Source of the DNA: Hyphococcus sp. | GTDB taxonomy: Bacteria > Pseudomonadota > Alphaproteobacteria > Caulobacterales > Parvularculaceae | Direction: 5' to 3' | DNA length: 64,000 nt | NCBI GenBank assembly: GCA_028281665.1 | Contig: JANQJK010000012.1 | Span: 1-64,000 of the forward strand | Part shown: one piece after another, positions 30,636 to 39,949 of the stretch | How positions within the stretch are numbered: position 1 is the first letter of the stretch | Layout of the letters: each line of letters starts with the position of its first letter | Translations under genes and position numbers: made by a program | The notes under the pieces: generated by a model | The model's input: the letters and a program-made list of their open reading frames with translations, nothing else | Databases searched by the model: none | What the model was told of the DNA's origin: nothing

Positions 30636-30839
30636 ATGGCATCAGGCACAGTGAAATGGTTTAACGCCACCAAGGGGTACGGCTTTATCGAGCCGGACGA
30701 AGGCGGCAAGGACGTGTTTGTCCATATCACCGCGGTTCAGGCGGCGGGCCTTCAGGGGCTCAACGAAGGCCAGAAAGTTTCCTTCGAAATTGCTGAACAG
30801 CGCGGCAAATCATCGGCTGCGAATCTCAAAGTCGAATAG
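30636..30839 (+). CDS. cold-shock domain protein (CspA family)
   Basis: 67 residues. RNP1 (GYGFIEP, usually KGYGFI) and RNP2 (VFVHITA) nucleic-acid-binding motifs are present, starting [16 protein letters not shown]. It binds single-stranded RNA/DNA as a chaperone. AAAGGAGA is 9 bases before the ATG. The 270-base upstream gap allows a long regulatory leader, and a strong terminator follows. Confidence 0.96.
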   Translation: MASGTVKWFNATKGYGFIEPDEGGKDVFVHITAVQAAGLQGLNEGQKVSFEIAEQRGKSSAANLKVE

Positions 30840-30864
30840 TCGGAATTACATTTCGAACCACGGC

Positions 30865-30894
30865 AACGCCGGCGTTTCGCGCCGGCGTTTTTTT
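30865..30894 (+). terminator. rho-independent terminator of the cold-shock gene
   Basis: 10-bp perfect stem AACGCCGGCG (30865-30874) / CGCCGGCGTT (30880-30889), loop TTTCG, ending in seven T (30888-30894). On the other strand no T-run follows, so it acts on the plus strand only. Confidence 0.93.
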
Positions 30895-30900
30895 GCTCCG

Positions 30901-31869
30901 CTAGGCCGGACGCGTCATTTCAATAAGGCGCGCGGCGCCCTTTTGCAGCAAGGCAAGGCCGACGGCGCGCCCAAGTTCGCGCGGCCGGTCGCAAGCGCCG
31001 TCGCTGCGCACCTCGATAATCTCTCCGCCGTCTTCGGACATCACCGCGCCGTAAAGGCTCAGCGCATCGCCGTCGCGCTGCGCGTATCCGGCGATGGGCG
31101 CATTGCAGTGACCGTTCAAAACCCAGAGCAGTTCCCGCTCCGCGAGCGCCGCAATCCGTGCATCGGCGTCGTCGATGGCGGACAGTTTTTCAAGAAGCTG
31201 GAAATCACTCTCGCGGCACTCGACGGCGACAATTCCCTGCCCGGCCGCCGGCGCCAGTTCTTCGGCCGAGAATACATGGGCGATCCGATGGGCGAGACCA
31301 ACGCGCTCAAGTCCGCACCGGGCCATGATCAATGCGTCCGCCGGGCCCACCTCGCCCCCGTCCGGCAATCGCTGCATGGCGCGCTCGTCCAGCTTCTTGA
31401 TCCGCGTGTCGGCGGCGCCGCGGAAATGGATGACCTCCGCACCCGGATAAAGCCGGCGCAACAGCGCTTTGCGCCGAACGGAATTCGTACCGATTTTGAA
31501 GCCGGCGCCCCCGCCCTCGCAAAACGCTTCAAACGTGACGCCCTTGCGCAGGACCAGCGCGTCCTCAACCGCTTCGCGCTTCATATAGGCGCCAATGACG
31601 AGGCCCGGCGTTTCTTCGTCGCCCGGCATGTCCTTCAGGGAATGCATCGCCGCGTCGAGGCGCGCATCGCGCATGGCCTCGCGGATCTCTCCAACAAAAG
31701 CGCCGCCCTTGCCGCCGTGAGCGGCGAGCTTGGAAACCTGGTCGCGATCCCCGCGGGGCGAAAACCGCACGATCTCCACAGACGCCTCGTCATGGGCCGC
31801 GCGAAAGGCCGCAGCAATATCATCGGTCTGCGCGAGCGCCATCGCGCTGGAACGGGTGCCGATACGCAT
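30901..31869 (-). CDS. hemC: hydroxymethylbilane synthase (porphobilinogen deaminase)
   Basis: 322 residues. It polymerises four porphobilinogens in tetrapyrrole synthesis. Seen are MRIGTRSSAMALAQTDDI, the catalytic Asp in DAAMHSLKDMPG, PAAGQGIVAVECRE, and the dipyrromethane-binding Cys in VLNGHCNAPIAGYA. It starts 32 bases downstream of tRNA-Ser on the same strand, so the tRNA transcript may read into it. Its stop faces the cold-shock terminator. Confidence 0.96.
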   Translation of the reverse strand: MRIGTRSSAMALAQTDDIAAAFRAAHDEASVEIVRFSPRGDRDQVSKLAAHGGKGGAFVGEIREAMRDARLDAAMHSLKDMPGDEETPGLVIGAYMKREAVEDALVLRKGVTFEAFCEGGGAGFKIGTNSVRRKALLRRLYPGAEVIHFRGAADTRIKKLDERAMQRLPDGGEVGPADALIMARCGLERVGLAHRIAHVFSAEELAPAAGQGIVAVECRESDFQLLEKLSAIDDADARIAALAERELLWVLNGHCNAPIAGYAQRDGDALSLYGAVMSEDGGEIIEVRSDGACDRPRELGRAVGLALLQKGAARLIEMTRPA

Positions 31870-31901
31870 GAAAGACCTCTTGTTCGCGGCGCTGCGTCAG
31901 C

Positions 31902-31992
31902 TGGCGGAGACGAAGGGATTCGAACCCTCGATACCCTTTTGGGGTATACTCCCTTAGCAGGGGAGCGCCTTCGACCACTCGGCCACGTCTCC
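31902..31992 (-). tRNA. tRNA-Ser (GCT)
   Basis: 91-nt class II tRNA: acceptor GGAGACG/CGTCTCC, anticodon loop CTGCTAA (anticodon GCT) on a GCTCCC/GGGAG-type stem, a variable arm TACCC-CAAAA-GGGTA, T-arm with TTCGAAT, discriminator G and encoded CCA at 31902-31904. Confidence 0.97.
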
Positions 31993-32050
31993 GCCGCCGG
32001 TCATGCCTAAAAACAGGAATGATGGCAAGGACTTCGGCGCCCGCGCTGGA

Positions 32051-34927
32051 TTATTCGGCGCAGGGCTCGTCTTCGCCGCGGAGCTGGGCCGCCATTAACG
32101 CGTTGAGCGCCGCGGCGTCGTCCTCGTTTGGTGCAAGCGCCGCGACGGCGTCGCAGCCCGGCTCCGCGTTCGCGCCGTTTTCCAATTCCATCTGCTCAAG
32201 GCCGCGTACGATCGCGGCGGCCAGCGCATCGCCCTCATCTTCAATCTGCAGGCGGGTCGCCGCCTTCCGGATGATCTTGTCGGCGAATTCGCTCTTCGAT
32301 TGATCCTCAGTGTCAGTGCTTTCAGCGGGCAGGTCCGTTGCAGCGCTTGCCGCGATGGCGGTCTCCATAAGATCGGCGATGGGATCGGCGGTTTCTTCCG
32401 GCGAGGGCAGCGCCGTCACTGGCTCAACGCTCGTAATGGCCGGGGTGATTGGCGGCTGCGGGGCCGGCGAGGCCTGTGTAACGATATTCTCCGTCTTGGC
32501 GTTGTCCGTGTCCGCCGTCGCCGCAGTGTCCGGCGTTGAGAGCGCCGACGGCGTCGGACCGACCTCGTCGTCGCTCGCTTCCTGAATTGCGGGTGTGGCG
32601 TCGGAGGCGGCGGGCGCAGCGTTGGGTGCGATCTCCGGCGTAATCGCCGGCGACACCCGACGGTCAGGGCGCTGCGACGTTTCGGGTTTTCGCACGGGCT
32701 GCGCAACTAAATCGTCGTCGATCACGGACTGCGGCGCGGCGGGCGGCGTCAGCGCCGCGAGCCGTTGCTCCCGGAAGGCCGCCGCGTTCAGCGCCGTTTG
32801 CGCAGGCAGGTCGGCAAGCGCCCCCACGCCGCCGCGCGATTGCGCGAGAGCGGCAAGCCGCGCTGACGGCGCTCTTGTCGCGGCGATGCGGCCCTTCGGT
32901 CCGCCGCGCTCAATATCGTCGCCGAGCCGGCCGGGAATCGGCGATGCGTTCAGTCGGCTGCGATAGACTTGCGTGTTCTCAAGAACGCGCTGCACGTAAT
33001 TGCGCGTCTCCGAAAACGGGATCAGCTCAACCCAGTCGACGGGATCGACGTCTCCCGTGCGAGGGTCGCCATATTCCTCCGCCCACCGAGTCGCGCGATG
33101 GGCGCCGGCGTTGTACGCCGCGAAGGTCATCACCAGCGAGCCGTCAAAGCGATCGAGCAAGTGCGAAAGATGTGCGGAGCCGAGGGTCATGTTGTAGACA
33201 GGATCGTCAAGAAGCGCCGCGCGACGATAGGGGAGGCCCTCCTTGCGGGCCGTGATCTGCGCGGTCGACGGGATGAGCTGCATGACGCCGCGGGCGCCGG
33301 CGCTCGAAAACGCGCGGGGGTTAAACTCGCTTTCCTGACGCGACAGGCCGAGAATGATTTCCGGCGATACAAACGCGCGCGCTTCGTCGGGAACGAACAC
33401 GGTCGGGTAAGCAACATGGGGCGTAAAGGCGCCGCGCTGGGTGGCCACCTTGCCGGCGCGCACGGTGAGATGCGGCGCGCCTTCGCCGTTGGTCAATCTC
33501 GCGAGTTCGATAAACTCGCCGGGGCGGTCAAGTTCGTCGTCTACATGATAGGCGAAGACCATGAATTCATAGTCGAGGTTTAGGTCCGACAACATCCGCA
33601 GCGCCGCCACGGCCGGGCGCGAGTTAAACCGCGCTTTATCCGCCGGGCTCGAAACGGTTGGGGCGGCAAATGATTTGTTAACGGCGGCTCCGCCGAGCGC
33701 TTCCGCGGCAAGCTGTCCGTAGTAGGAATAATGGTGTTCCGCGGCGGTCGCGTAATAGTCGCGCGCCGCCGTTTCGTTGCCGCCCGCCGCCGCGGCGCGC
33801 CCGAGCCAGTAATATCCCCGGGACAGCGATATAGGGGTCGCCACCGCCCCCGTCATCGCCTCGAAATGGGTGGTCGCCCGTTCCGGTTCGTCCAGAAACC
33901 GCAGCGCAATCCAGCCGGCGACAAACTCTGCATCGGAAAAATCGGTTCCTTCTGCGCCGCCATGTTCCGCGGCGAGCCGGTAGGCGTCGGAGAAGCGCCC
34001 CTCTTTCAGCGCCCATTGCATCAGAATGCGTCGTTCTGTCCACCAGCGATCGCCATCGCGCAATGTTTCTGCCTTGTCAGGCGCCTTGGCGGCAAGCGAA
34101 ATGGCGTAATCCTGTTGATCCGTCCGCCGATAATATCGCACGGCCGCGTGCAGGACGCCGGAATCGACCTGTTCGGATTTCGGCAGGTTGCGGTAAAGCC
34201 GCGGCGCCGTCGACGACCGCATAAGGAGCGCTGCGCGGGCCTCGGCCATGCGGCGGTCGGCGCCGGACAGATAAGGAAAGGTGCGCCGCGCATTGGTAAC
34301 CTGAATCCCCCAAAGGAGACGATCCACCCGCGCCGCATGATTTTCCTTTGTCAGGCGCGACTTGTAGGCGTTGAGGATGCGGCGTTCCTGGGAAACGGTG
34401 AAATTGTGATTGACCCACGCATCGCGGATCAGCTCGGTCGCCTTGTCGCTTTGCCCTTCGGATAAAAGCGCCCGGGCGAGCTGTATTTTCCCGTCGCCGG
34501 TGCGCGGCGCGCGGCTTCTGAAAAACGACCGAATCGCGTCCGTCGACGTTTCGTTCGACATGCGGCCTTCAACGAAGGACTGAATACGGTCGGTCGCGGG
34601 CCAGTCGGGATGAGCGTCCAGAAACGCGTCGGCGTCCGCAAGATCGACATTCTGGTCCTTCGCCATGAGGTAGAGCCATTGGGCGAGGCTTCTGGCGGTC
34701 GGATCGGCGACAAACTTCGTCTCGGCCCGGGCGATGGAATATTGCTTCTTCTCAAGCGCAGAATGGATCGTGAGCAGGCGGGCATGATCGAGCCGCGTCA
34801 GATACTCCGGCCCAGGCGCCGGCGGTTTCATGCGCGGCGACGAAACCGTTGCGCCGGCGGCCCCTTGCAAGGCGAGAATCGCGGCTAAAACGCCGATGCT
34901 CGTTCGTTTCCCCCAAAACCCGGCCAT
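32051..34927 (-). CDS. soluble lytic murein transglycosylase
   Basis: 958 residues from the ATG at 34927 (a TTG at 34984 is less likely). A signal peptide (SIGVLAAILALQGAAGA) is followed by a long superhelical alpha-repeat region, then the Slt domain with SRQESEFNPRAFSSAGARG (catalytic Glu) and VMQLIPSTAQ, and MTFAAYNAGAHRATRW. This matches Slt70-like enzymes that cleave peptidoglycan to anhydro-muropeptides. The C-terminal about 270 residues are a low-complexity Ala/Pro/Asp/Thr-rich tail, not part of the enzyme and unusual in length. Confidence 0.93.
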   Translation of the reverse strand: MAGFWGKRTSIGVLAAILALQGAAGATVSSPRMKPPAPGPEYLTRLDHARLLTIHSALEKKQYSIARAETKFVADPTARSLAQWLYLMAKDQNVDLADADAFLDAHPDWPATDRIQSFVEGRMSNETSTDAIRSFFRSRAPRTGDGKIQLARALLSEGQSDKATELIRDAWVNHNFTVSQERRILNAYKSRLTKENHAARVDRLLWGIQVTNARRTFPYLSGADRRMAEARAALLMRSSTAPRLYRNLPKSEQVDSGVLHAAVRYYRRTDQQDYAISLAAKAPDKAETLRDGDRWWTERRILMQWALKEGRFSDAYRLAAEHGGAEGTDFSDAEFVAGWIALRFLDEPERATTHFEAMTGAVATPISLSRGYYWLGRAAAAGGNETAARDYYATAAEHHYSYYGQLAAEALGGAAVNKSFAAPTVSSPADKARFNSRPAVAALRMLSDLNLDYEFMVFAYHVDDELDRPGEFIELARLTNGEGAPHLTVRAGKVATQRGAFTPHVAYPTVFVPDEARAFVSPEIILGLSRQESEFNPRAFSSAGARGVMQLIPSTAQITARKEGLPYRRAALLDDPVYNMTLGSAHLSHLLDRFDGSLVMTFAAYNAGAHRATRWAEEYGDPRTGDVDPVDWVELIPFSETRNYVQRVLENTQVYRSRLNASPIPGRLGDDIERGGPKGRIAATRAPSARLAALAQSRGGVGALADLPAQTALNAAAFREQRLAALTPPAAPQSVIDDDLVAQPVRKPETSQRPDRRVSPAITPEIAPNAAPAASDATPAIQEASDDEVGPTPSALSTPDTAATADTDNAKTENIVTQASPAPQPPITPAITSVEPVTALPSPEETADPIADLMETAIAASAATDLPAESTDTEDQSKSEFADKIIRKAATRLQIEDEGDALAAAIVRGLEQMELENGANAEPGCDAVAALAPNEDDAAALNALMAAQLRGEDEPCAE

Positions 34928-35102
34928 ACGCGCGACTCCGCCAGTCCCCTTGCAGCCAACCCTTAACAGCGCATCTTGAAGCAAATTTTGTGCGCTAATT
35001 CACCTTAGTTTAGCCCAAAGCGCGGCCTAGCAGAACAGGCGGACGCTTGATGAAGGCCCCTTGTCCGTCTATCGAACGGTTACATTTCAGAAAATCGAGG
35101 CC

Positions 35103-35984
35103 ATGAAAGAACTTAAAGGGTCAATTACAGCGCTGGTGACGCCATTTCGCGACGGAAAAGTCGACGAAGCGGCGTTCTGCGCCCTGGTGGAGCGCCAGAT
35201 CGAGGCCGGAACCCACGGGCTGGTGCCGGTCGGGACAACGGGCGAATCGGCGACGCTGACCGACGACGAGCATGAGCGGGTGATTCGGCTCTGCATCGAG
35301 ACGGCGGCGGGCCGGGTTCCCATCGTTGCGGGCGCCGGCGCCAACGACACCGCCTACGCGATTTCGATCGCGCAGCGGGCTCAGGAATTTGGCGCCGACG
35401 CGCTTCTCGCGGTGACCGGCTATTACAACCGGCCGAACCAGACGGGCGTCATCGCCCATTACACCGCCCTGCACGATGCGACCGACATCCCCATCGTCAT
35501 CTACAACATTCCGGCGCGCACGGCTGTGAATATCTCTGTCGAGACGTTGGCGGAACTCTCCGCCCTGCCGCGGATCGTCGCCGTAAAGGACGCAACGGGG
35601 GATCTCGCCCGCGTGGCCCTTCAGCGTCAGCACTGCGCCGACGATTTCATTCAGCTCTCCGGCGAAGACATGACGGCGGTCGGCTACAACGCCATGGGCG
35701 GCGTCGGGTGCATCTCGGTCACGTCGAACGTCGCGCCCTCGCAATGCGCGGCGATGCAGGAAGCGGCATTGAAGGGCGACTATAAAACGGCGCTCGAAAT
35801 GCAGGACCGGCTCGCGCCGCTGCACCATGCGCTTTTCTCCGACGCGTCGCCGGGGCCGGCGAAATACGCGCTGTCGCTTCTCGGTCTTTGCTCGAAAGAT
35901 GTGCGTCTGCCCATGGTTCCCCCGTCCGAGGCGGCCCAGGCCGGCGTTCGCGCCGCGCTTAAAGGTCTGGACCTTATCGGCTGA
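35103..35984 (+). CDS. dapA: 4-hydroxy-tetrahydrodipicolinate synthase
   Basis: 293 residues from the ATG at 35103 (GAGG 2 bases upstream; longer open frames start at 35061 but add unrelated residues). It condenses pyruvate and aspartate semialdehyde on the way to lysine and diaminopimelate. Seen are [37 protein letters not shown], the catalytic Tyr in [13 protein letters not shown] and the Schiff-base Lys in [11 protein letters not shown]. The stop overlaps the smpB start. Confidence 0.96.
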   Translation: MKELKGSITALVTPFRDGKVDEAAFCALVERQIEAGTHGLVPVGTTGESATLTDDEHERVIRLCIETAAGRVPIVAGAGANDTAYAISIAQRAQEFGADALLAVTGYYNRPNQTGVIAHYTALHDATDIPIVIYNIPARTAVNISVETLAELSALPRIVAVKDATGDLARVALQRQHCADDFIQLSGEDMTAVGYNAMGGVGCISVTSNVAPSQCAAMQEAALKGDYKTALEMQDRLAPLHHALFSDASPGPAKYALSLLGLCSKDVRLPMVPPSEAAQAGVRAALKGLDLIG

Positions 35985-36457
35985 TGGCCCCGAAAAAGGA
36001 CGACAATCGAAAGGTCGTGGCCGAAAACCGCCGCGCCCGTTTCGATTACAAGATTACCGATGTCATCGAAACCGGGCTCATGCTGACGGGCACCGAGGTG
36101 AAAGCGCTCCGCGAGGGTAAGATCAACATCGCGGAAAGTTACGCTGCGCCGGAAGACGGTGCGATCTGGCTCATTAACGCCAACATTCCGGAATATTCCG
36201 CCGGCAATCGCCAGAACCACGAGCCGAAGCGCAAGCGGAAAATGCTGCTGCACAAGCGCGAGATCGCGCGCCTTGCTCAAGCGGTTGAGCGAAAAGGCTT
36301 CACGCTGGTGCCGCTCCGGATTTATTTTAACGACCGCGGTATCGCCAAACTTGAGCTTGGCATAGGCGAGGGCAAAAAGGCGCCTGACAAGCGCGACACC
36401 GCGAAGGATCGCGACTGGAAACGCCAGCAGCAACGCCTGCTTCGCAATCGGGGGTGA
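35984..36457 (+). CDS. smpB: SsrA-binding protein
   Basis: 157 residues. It partners tmRNA to rescue stalled ribosomes. [32 protein letters not shown], and [16 protein letters not shown] followed by the C-terminal [20 protein letters not shown] are conserved. Overlaps dapA by one base (TGATG), a common alphaproteobacterial pairing. The tmRNA gene is not in this window. Confidence 0.97.
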   Translation: MAPKKDDNRKVVAENRRARFDYKITDVIETGLMLTGTEVKALREGKINIAESYAAPEDGAIWLINANIPEYSAGNRQNHEPKRKRKMLLHKREIARLAQAVERKGFTLVPLRIYFNDRGIAKLELGIGEGKKAPDKRDTAKDRDWKRQQQRLLRNRG

Positions 36458-36461
36458 CGCC

Positions 36462-36935
36462 ATGAGCGCAGACGTCGAAGACAAGCCCAATGTCGCCATT
36501 CACCCGCCGACGATTTTTCTCGCCGCCTTTATCATTGGATTTATTGTCCGGGGATTTGCCGGCGGCGCGTTGCCGCTGCCGGATCTTATCGCCGAGGCCG
36601 TCGGCGGCCTCGTCCTGATTGCGGCCCTTGTGTTGATTGTTTCTTCGGTTTCCGCATTTGCCGAAGCCGGTGAAACGCTGCCGCCGGCGACGCCCTCAAG
36701 AGTGCTGCTGACCGAAGGCGCGTATCGGTATTCGCGCAATCCAATCTATCTGGCGATGGTGCTGATCGGCGTCGGCTTCGGCGTGGCGACAGAAAATCTG
36801 TGGCTGGTTCTCACCAGTGTTGCGGCCGGGGTGATCATAAATTTTTTCGTAATCCCCGAGGAAGAAGCCTACCTTGAGCGAAAGTTCGGCGTCGATTACC
36901 GGGAGTTTAAAGAGCGCGTGCGCCGCTGGGTTTAG
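36462..36935 (+). CDS. isoprenylcysteine/phospholipid methyltransferase family membrane protein
   Basis: 157 residues with about four membrane segments. The family core is RYSRNPIYLAMVLIGVG, then FVIPEEEAYLERKFGVDYREFKERVRRWV, which matches the SAM-binding C-terminal half of the ICMT/PEMT-like family. The substrate in bacteria is usually unknown; lipid or isoprenoid methylation is possible. It is 4 bases after smpB and the last gene of that operon. Confidence 0.85.
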   Translation: MSADVEDKPNVAIHPPTIFLAAFIIGFIVRGFAGGALPLPDLIAEAVGGLVLIAALVLIVSSVSAFAEAGETLPPATPSRVLLTEGAYRYSRNPIYLAMVLIGVGFGVATENLWLVLTSVAAGVIINFFVIPEEEAYLERKFGVDYREFKERVRRWV

Positions 36936-37016
36936 GGTGCGACGGGCCGGGCGGAAAACTCTGGTTACGACGCTACGCCGATCTCGTCAGCATACGGCAT
37001 TTGCGTCAACCATCGG

Positions 37017-37337
37017 TTACGGCGCCGGACAAAGCTGCAACCCCGTCAGCAGCGGCAGAAGTTTGCCGGGCATGAAGAACGAAACGCCCGCGATGAACAT
37101 GCCTGCAACCAGTAAAACAATCCACTGGATCGGCGTTCCCGCGGCGCTCGGGCCGTGATCGGCCTGGACGCGGGCAAGAAGAAAAATGGAAATGGAAAGC
37201 AATAAGGCGATCACCGTGCCGCCAATGACGATTGCGAACGCCATCTGTAGCGGTTCCGTCGCGATTGCGCCCGCCCAGAATTCGGCGATCACAATCAAGA
37301 ACGCCACCACGAACAATAAGATGCGAACCCCGAACAT
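37017..37337 (-). CDS. hypothetical small membrane protein
   Basis: 106 residues with three hydrophobic segments (about 5-27, 33-55 and 70-92). The short hydrophilic loop around ARVQADHGPSAAG lies between the second and third. No family recognised. Codon use is like its neighbours. It is convergent with the methyltransferase at 36462 and may be cotranscribed with the membrane protein upstream at 37433. Confidence 0.6.
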   Translation of the reverse strand: MFGVRILLFVVAFLIVIAEFWAGAIATEPLQMAFAIVIGGTVIALLLSISIFLLARVQADHGPSAAGTPIQWIVLLVAGMFIAGVSFFMPGKLLPLLTGLQLCPAP

Positions 37338-37432
37338 GTTTCCCCTCCGCCACGACGTTGGCGGACTTTAGGCGATCTTGTTAACCAGATAAAGGCTTGG
37401 TCTCTGGCGCGGATTCGGCTCTGTACCGGGGA

Positions 37433-37900
37433 TTATTCGTAGTGCGGGACGAAAGCCAGCACCGTTTGAAATGCTGCCGCGGCGCCGGCGCCCCCCGATG
37501 CGCACAGGATCGACACCGACGCGACCGCAGGTGCGAAACCGATCGATACAACGCCGGCAATGAGAAGCACCGAGAGGGCGAGCGCTGCGCGGGCGTAAAA
37601 CCGAAGCAGGCTTGAAAATCCGTCGCCTGCCCCGGAGAACTGCGCGGCGAAACGCGGCCGCGCCAGCCACACATAACTCCAGCAGCCAAACCCCGCGGCG
37701 ATGATGGCCGCGACAAGACTGCCGCCGTGAAACAGGTTGGCGATAACGTCCCGCGCTTCGGCGAAGCTCATCGCAGCGACGGCGGCGCCGATGACGCCAA
37801 AAACTGCGGAAACAAACAGCGTCATTAGGGGTTTTACGGTCTTTGCATCGCGCACCGCACGCTGGGCGCCTCGCGCCGGAAGGCCCCAGTTCCGTTTCAC
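37433..37900 (-). CDS. hypothetical four-helix membrane protein
   Basis: 155 residues from a GTG start preceded by GAGGAAAG. After a basic N-terminus come four hydrophobic stretches, about 26-45, 62-82, 100-122 and 128-148. The last is rich in Ala and Gly. No known domain. It lies between a uracil-DNA glycosylase and another small membrane protein, all on the minus strand. Confidence 0.6.
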   Translation of the reverse strand: MKRNWGLPARGAQRAVRDAKTVKPLMTLFVSAVFGVIGAAVAAMSFAEARDVIANLFHGGSLVAAIIAAGFGCWSYVWLARPRFAAQFSGAGDGFSSLLRFYARAALALSVLLIAGVVSIGFAPAVASVSILCASGGAGAAAAFQTVLAFVPHYE

Positions 37901-37963
37901 GCTTTCCTCGCCCTATGAAGCGTTTTCTTGCCCAATCATTCGTCCTTTCGCCGGCGCGCTATA

Positions 37964-38647
37964 TCACGCGGCTTCGTCGATATGGGTACGGATGGCAGCA
38001 AACACCGATTCGAACATCGATGCCGTCAGCCGCCCGGTGTTCGTGTTGTAGCGCGAGCAGTGATAGCTGTCGAACACCGAAAAACGCCGCCCCGGCATGT
38101 TGTGGACTGCGCAATGGGCAAAGGGGGCGTCCTTTTGCTTTACGCCCAGCGCTGCAAGCGTCGACTGATGGGCGATCCGGCCGAGGCATAAAATCGCGCG
38201 TAATTGGCGCATCCCGTCAATCTGCGCCGACAGGAACGTCCGGCAGGTTTTGATCTCTGCGCCGTTCGGCTTGTTCTGCGGCGGCACGCAGCGCACCGCG
38301 TTGGTGATGGCGGCGGATTTCAGCGCAAGCCCGTCGTCGGGGCGCGCGTCATAGCGGTCGTTGGAGAAGCCGAACTTTGCGATTGTCGCATAGAGAAGGT
38401 CGCCCGCGTAATCTCCTGTAAAGGGTCGGCCGGTCTTGTTCGCTCCATGAAGCCCGGGAGCGAGCCCGACAATCAGGAGCTCCGCCCCGGCGTCGCCGAA
38501 TGTCGGGGCGGGCGCGTTAAAATAATCCGGGTACGTCCTGGCATTCGCCCGCCGAAATTCCGTGAGTCGCGGGCACAGCGAACAATCGGCGGGCGGCTCG
38601 GCGTCGCGAAGCGCTGCGGAAGACGAGACCTTGCGGGACGACGTCAT
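37964..38647 (-). CDS. family 5 uracil-DNA glycosylase (UdgB-like, Fe-S)
   Basis: 227 residues. CSLCPRLTEFRR supplies the first two Fe-S cysteines, and later AVRCVPP and IKTCRTFL the other two. The pocket motif GLAPGLHGANKTGRPFTGD is typical of type 5 UDGs. The second motif reads SYHCSRYNTNTGRLT, with Cys where Pro is usual. It removes uracil and other deaminated bases from DNA. It follows the NYN-domain gene after 9 bases on the same strand, so the two are likely cotranscribed. Confidence 0.9.
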   Translation of the reverse strand: MTSSRKVSSSAALRDAEPPADCSLCPRLTEFRRANARTYPDYFNAPAPTFGDAGAELLIVGLAPGLHGANKTGRPFTGDYAGDLLYATIAKFGFSNDRYDARPDDGLALKSAAITNAVRCVPPQNKPNGAEIKTCRTFLSAQIDGMRQLRAILCLGRIAHQSTLAALGVKQKDAPFAHCAVHNMPGRRFSVFDSYHCSRYNTNTGRLTASMFESVFAAIRTHIDEAA

Positions 38648-38656
38648 CGCCGACCT

Positions 38657-39286
38657 CTAATCGATTTCCTCGAATTCGTCTTCCAGATCGTCGTCGTAAT
38701 CATCATCGAGGTCATCGTCCCGCGTTCGGCGTGCGGGCCCGCCTGATCGACCGACGTCTTTTTCGAGATCGGCGAGATCGAAGAACGTATCGGCCTGTCG
38801 GCGCAATTCGTCAGAAGCCATGGGCGGCGATGATTTCACGGTCGACACGACGGTCACCCTGACCCCCATGGCCTGCACCGCTTCAATGGCGCGCCGGAAA
38901 TCGCCGTTGCCGCTGAAGAGAACGATATGGTCAAGCTTCGGCGCCAGCAGCAGGAGATCCGTCGCCAGTTCGATGTCGGTTGAGCCTTTGAAGCGCTTCC
39001 GGCCCTGGCTGTCGGTGAACTCGCGGGTCTGCTTGGTCACCATGGAATAGCCGTTGTAGTCCAGCCAGTCGACCAGCGGCCGCAACGGAGAATAGTCCTG
39101 ATCGCGGTCTTCCTGCATGGCGGTGTAATAGGAGGCCCGGACCAGCATGCAGGCGTCCTGCGCCGTGGCGAGCAGACTTTTGTAATCGATATCGAACCCG
39201 AGATTGCGCGCGGCCTTGTAGAGATTGGCGCCGTCAATAAAAAATGCGGTTTTTTCGGACTCCCGCAGCCCAAGAAATTTTGTCAT
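38657..39286 (-). CDS. NYN (LabA/PIN-like) domain protein with acidic tail
   Basis: 209 residues from the ATG at 39286, which is 5 bases after GAGGC. The NYN core shows FFIDGANLYKAARNLG, KGSTDIELATDLLLLA and IVLFSGNGDFRRAIEAV; these carry the acidic cluster of PIN-type nucleases. In the third motif Asn replaces the first Asp of the usual SGDxDF. The last about 30 residues are almost all Asp/Glu. A metal-dependent RNase role is inferred from the fold. It is divergent from folK by 69 bases. Confidence 0.88.
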   Translation of the reverse strand: MTKFLGLRESEKTAFFIDGANLYKAARNLGFDIDYKSLLATAQDACMLVRASYYTAMQEDRDQDYSPLRPLVDWLDYNGYSMVTKQTREFTDSQGRKRFKGSTDIELATDLLLLAPKLDHIVLFSGNGDFRRAIEAVQAMGVRVTVVSTVKSSPPMASDELRRQADTFFDLADLEKDVGRSGGPARRTRDDDLDDDYDDDLEDEFEEID

Positions 39287-39355
39287 CATTGCCTCGAAGC
39301 GTTTTGCGCGCCAAATATGAGGGGCGCGTCTCATCATCCATCAATTGCTGAAAAC

Positions 39356-39832
39356 ATGATTTTGATTGCAGCAGGCTCCAATCTGCCTTTTTGCGGCGTT
39401 GATTCGCAACAGCTTGTTTTACATTCAATTTTGGCTGTCGGTCAGCTTACGGAACTCGTGGCCAAATCGCCACTCTATTCCTCCCCGGCCTGGCCCGACC
39501 CGACGGATCCGCCCTTCGTCAACGCGGTTGCGCAAATCAGCACCGTGATGGAACCGGCTGCGCTGCTGGCCGCACTGCATGCGGTTGAGGCGGCGTTCGG
39601 GCGCCAGCGGGGTCAAAAGAACGCGCCGCGCACCCTCGATCTCGATCTCCTCGCCTATGGCAATATCCGGTCCGACCGACCGGCCCTGCCGCATCCGCGG
39701 TTTTCGTCGCGCGATTTCGTGCTGGCCCCTCTCTGCGATATCGCGCCGGATTGGCGGCCCCCGGGGGGCGGGAGGACCGCTGCGGAGCTGCTTCAGGCGC
39801 TTCCGGTGAGGGCCGCGAGGCGCATCGGTTAG
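39356..39832 (+). CDS. folK: 2-amino-4-hydroxy-6-hydroxymethyldihydropteridine diphosphokinase
   Basis: 158 residues from the ATG at 39356. It pyrophosphorylates the pterin precursor in folate synthesis. IAAGSNLP opens the fold, SSPAWPDPTDPPFVNAVAQI carries the substrate loop, and KNAPRTLDLDLLAYG is the family signature with the catalytic Asp pair. PRFSSRDFVLAPLCDIAPDW ends it. folP and folB are not adjacent here. Confidence 0.94.
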   Translation: MILIAAGSNLPFCGVDSQQLVLHSILAVGQLTELVAKSPLYSSPAWPDPTDPPFVNAVAQISTVMEPAALLAALHAVEAAFGRQRGQKNAPRTLDLDLLAYGNIRSDRPALPHPRFSSRDFVLAPLCDIAPDWRPPGGGRTAAELLQALPVRAARRIG

Positions 39833-39893
39833 CCGGTCACGCCGCCAGCTGGGGGAAACGGGACTTTTTTGCGCTGCAGCGCTTGTCTAGGGG

Positions 39894-39942
39894 CTCCTGA
39901 AGGGATATCTCCTCCGGCTCGCCTACCAAAAATTTCAGGAGA
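39894..39942 (+). promoter_or_regulatory. inverted repeat covering the rpoZ ribosome site
   Basis: CTCCTGAA (39894-39901) is the exact reverse complement of TTCAGGAG (39934-39941), which contains the rpoZ Shine-Dalgarno sequence 8 bases before the ATG. Pairing would hide the ribosome site. The 32-base loop is long, so this is suggestive only. Confidence 0.35.
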
Positions 39943-39949
39943 CCGCCTG

